Under the pieces are notes generated by a model. The model worked only from the letters and a program-made list of their open reading frames with translations. It ran no database searches and was not told the origin of the DNA. Source: JARLFX01 sp036404255 (GTDB lineage Bacteria; Acidobacteriota; Terriglobia; Terriglobales; Acidobacteriaceae). From it: 22,726 bases of DNA. Position numbers and translations under genes: made by a program. Positions 21,558-22,726 of the stretch are shown here, one piece after another; the stretch's first letter is position 1, and each line of letters starts with the position of its first letter. The stretch lies in assembly GCA_036404255.1 (NCBI GenBank), contig DASWOP010000212.1, forward strand, positions 1 through 22,726, read 5' to 3'.

Positions 21558-22726
21558 ATGAGGATGCGGCGAAAGCGCGGTTGGAGTGCGGTGGTGCGCG
21601 GGTGCGCGGCGGTGGTTTTGGCAGTGGTTTGCGCGGTGCCTGCGATGGGAGTGCAGCACAAGCAGGTTGCGGCGGCGAGGCATCCTAAGACGAGGCTGGC
21701 GGCAACCATACAGACTCTGCTGGCTGATCCGAAGATCGAGGGGGCGCACTGGGGGATTTCGGTGACGCGGATGGACGGGACGCCGGTGTATGCGCTGAAT
21801 GACCAGCAGCTTTTTCAGCCGGCTTCGAATGTGAAGTTGTTTACTACGGCGGCGGCGCTGGGGCTGCTGGGCGTGAAGGCAACCTTCGAAACGACGGTTG
21901 AAGCTGTTGGCGTGTTCGCGGGAGCGGAGCGCTACAAAGGCGATCTCTACTTATATGGACATGGAGACGCAAATCTTTCCGGCCGTGCGATTCCCTACAC
22001 GCCCAATACGGACGAGAAGTTTCCACCGCTGCGCTATCTGGACGATTTAGCCGCCCAGGTTGCGCAAAGTGGTCTGAAGACCATAGACGGCGATATCTAT
22101 GCGATCAGCACTCCTGCGAAAGACGAGCCCTATGGGGAGGGATGGAATCTGGATGATCTGCCATGGGGATACGGGGCGCCTGTCTCTATGTTGAGTATCA
22201 ACGATAACCAGCTTCGGCTTACGATCACACCAACGACTGTTTCTGAGCGCGCGGCAATTGAGATTGTGCCGTCCATTCCCTACTACAACCTACAGAACGA
22301 TGTGATGACCGTTGATGGAAAGGCCGAGGCACATATTCAAATAGAGCGGGTGCAGGGTTCCAAGACACTGCGTGTGTATGGAACTATCGGTTTAACGGCA
22401 GCGCCGGACGTGGAACATATCTCTATCGACGATCCAGCTGAATTTGCAGGGTTGGCTTTGAAACAGTTGCTGGAACAGCATGGCGTCGCGATGGAGGGGC
22501 GGGTCATTGCGAACCATATGGTGAACGAGGACGCACGTAGTTTCCGAGAGATATCGCATGAACCGCTACCGGGTCTGAGCAGTTCAAGCGTGAATATGAG
22601 TATGGTTCGCGGACTATCTTCCTGTTCGGCGCCTTGCGTCAGGAAAGAACTTGCACGACATGTCTCACCAACGTTGCTTGACGATGTCATCGTAACCAAT
22701 AAAGTCAGCCAGAATCTGCACGCGGA
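21558..22726 (+). CDS. dacB: D-alanyl-D-alanine carboxypeptidase/endopeptidase PBP4 (3' end cut by window)
   Basis: The frame from ATG 21558 stays open for 389 codons to the right edge. A basic start and hydrophobic core (AVVRGCAAVVLAVVCAVPAMG) form a signal peptide. The catalytic SxxK is Ser90-Asn-Val-Lys93 in FQPASNVKLFTTAAAL. DLYLYGHGDANLS, GAPVSMLSINDNQL and the closing TNKVSQNLHA with the SxN triad (Ser384-Gln-Asn386) place it in peptidase family S13. PBP4 enzymes trim and cleave peptidoglycan cross-links in the periplasm. The KTG motif should lie beyond the window. The first 330 bp are very GC-rich, while the rest uses more A/T-ending codons. ATG 21564 is an alternative start. Confidence 0.93.
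   Translation, partial: MRMRRKRGWSAVVRGCAAVVLAVVCAVPAMGVQHKQVAAARHPKTRLAATIQTLLADPKIEGAHWGISVTRMDGTPVYALNDQQLFQPASNVKLFTTAAALGLLGVKATFETTVEAVGVFAGAERYKGDLYLYGHGDANLSGRAIPYTPNTDEKFPPLRYLDDLAAQVAQSGLKTIDGDIYAISTPAKDEPYGEGWNLDDLPWGYGAPVSMLSINDNQLRLTITPTTVSERAAIEIVPSIPYYNLQNDVMTVDGKAEAHIQIERVQGSKTLRVYGTIGLTAAPDVEHISIDDPAEFAGLALKQLLEQHGVAMEGRVIANHMVNEDARSFREISHEPLPGLSSSSVNMSMVRGLSSCSAPCVRKELARHVSPTLLDDVIVTNKVSQNLHA

Noticed and set aside
1..22726. tRNA, rRNA or known riboswitch
   Set aside because: No cloverleaf, rRNA segment or riboswitch core was recognised by eye; a covariance-model scan would be needed to exclude weak cases.

Overview
The window looks like a chromosomal segment of an Acidobacteriota bacterium, probably Terriglobia/Acidobacteriaceae. 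This is inferred from moderately high GC, a DUF5715-type secreted protein, a YhbW-like luciferase-family oxidoreductase, secreted beta-helix proteins and a core-gene order without enteric operons. It cannot be proven from this sequence alone. Housekeeping genes (purA, rpsA, acpP-fabF, folP, rmuC, dacB) alternate with short accessory islets that differ in base composition or carry repeats.

Layout. Positions 1-1420 (minus) hold a secreted right-handed beta-helix protein cut by the left edge; no single standard ATG-to-stop frame shows it because its stop lies outside the window. Divergent from it, 1525-2541 encodes a YhbW-like flavin oxidoreductase. From about 2550 to 3761 lies an AT-richer defence islet: a near-perfect 40-bp palindrome, a strong sigma70-like promoter, a compact hairpin with a T-run, and an Abi_2 HEPN ribonuclease whose start codon abuts the T-run. 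Core purA and a small ABM monooxygenase follow as an operon, then a secreted NTF2-like protein with its own promoter and terminator. On the minus strand come a 95-codon orphan and a HIT-family hydrolase. rpsA (7612-9534) has a consensus promoter and a leader of about 200 nt.

The 3' end of rpsA is an insertion hot spot. A brnT-brnA toxin-antitoxin operon, with a palindromic operator over its promoter, lies between the intact rpsA end and a second 129-bp copy of that end. Both copies are followed by related terminator hairpins. Ten bases or so further on is a REP-associated tyrosine transposase flanked by inverted REP-hairpin pairs.

After that come a monohaem cytochrome c (minus), a DUF5715 protein with an M15-peptidase-like C-terminus, a small orphan protein, and an AT-richer secreted pectate-lyase-fold protein converging on an acyltransferase-3 membrane protein. 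The right end is a minus-strand core block (folP, rmuC, then acpP, fabF) and the start of divergent dacB (PBP4), which runs off the right edge.

The most interesting parts are the Abi_2 HEPN gene with its candidate small RNA/attenuator, and the brnTA islet that carries a duplicate of the host gene end.
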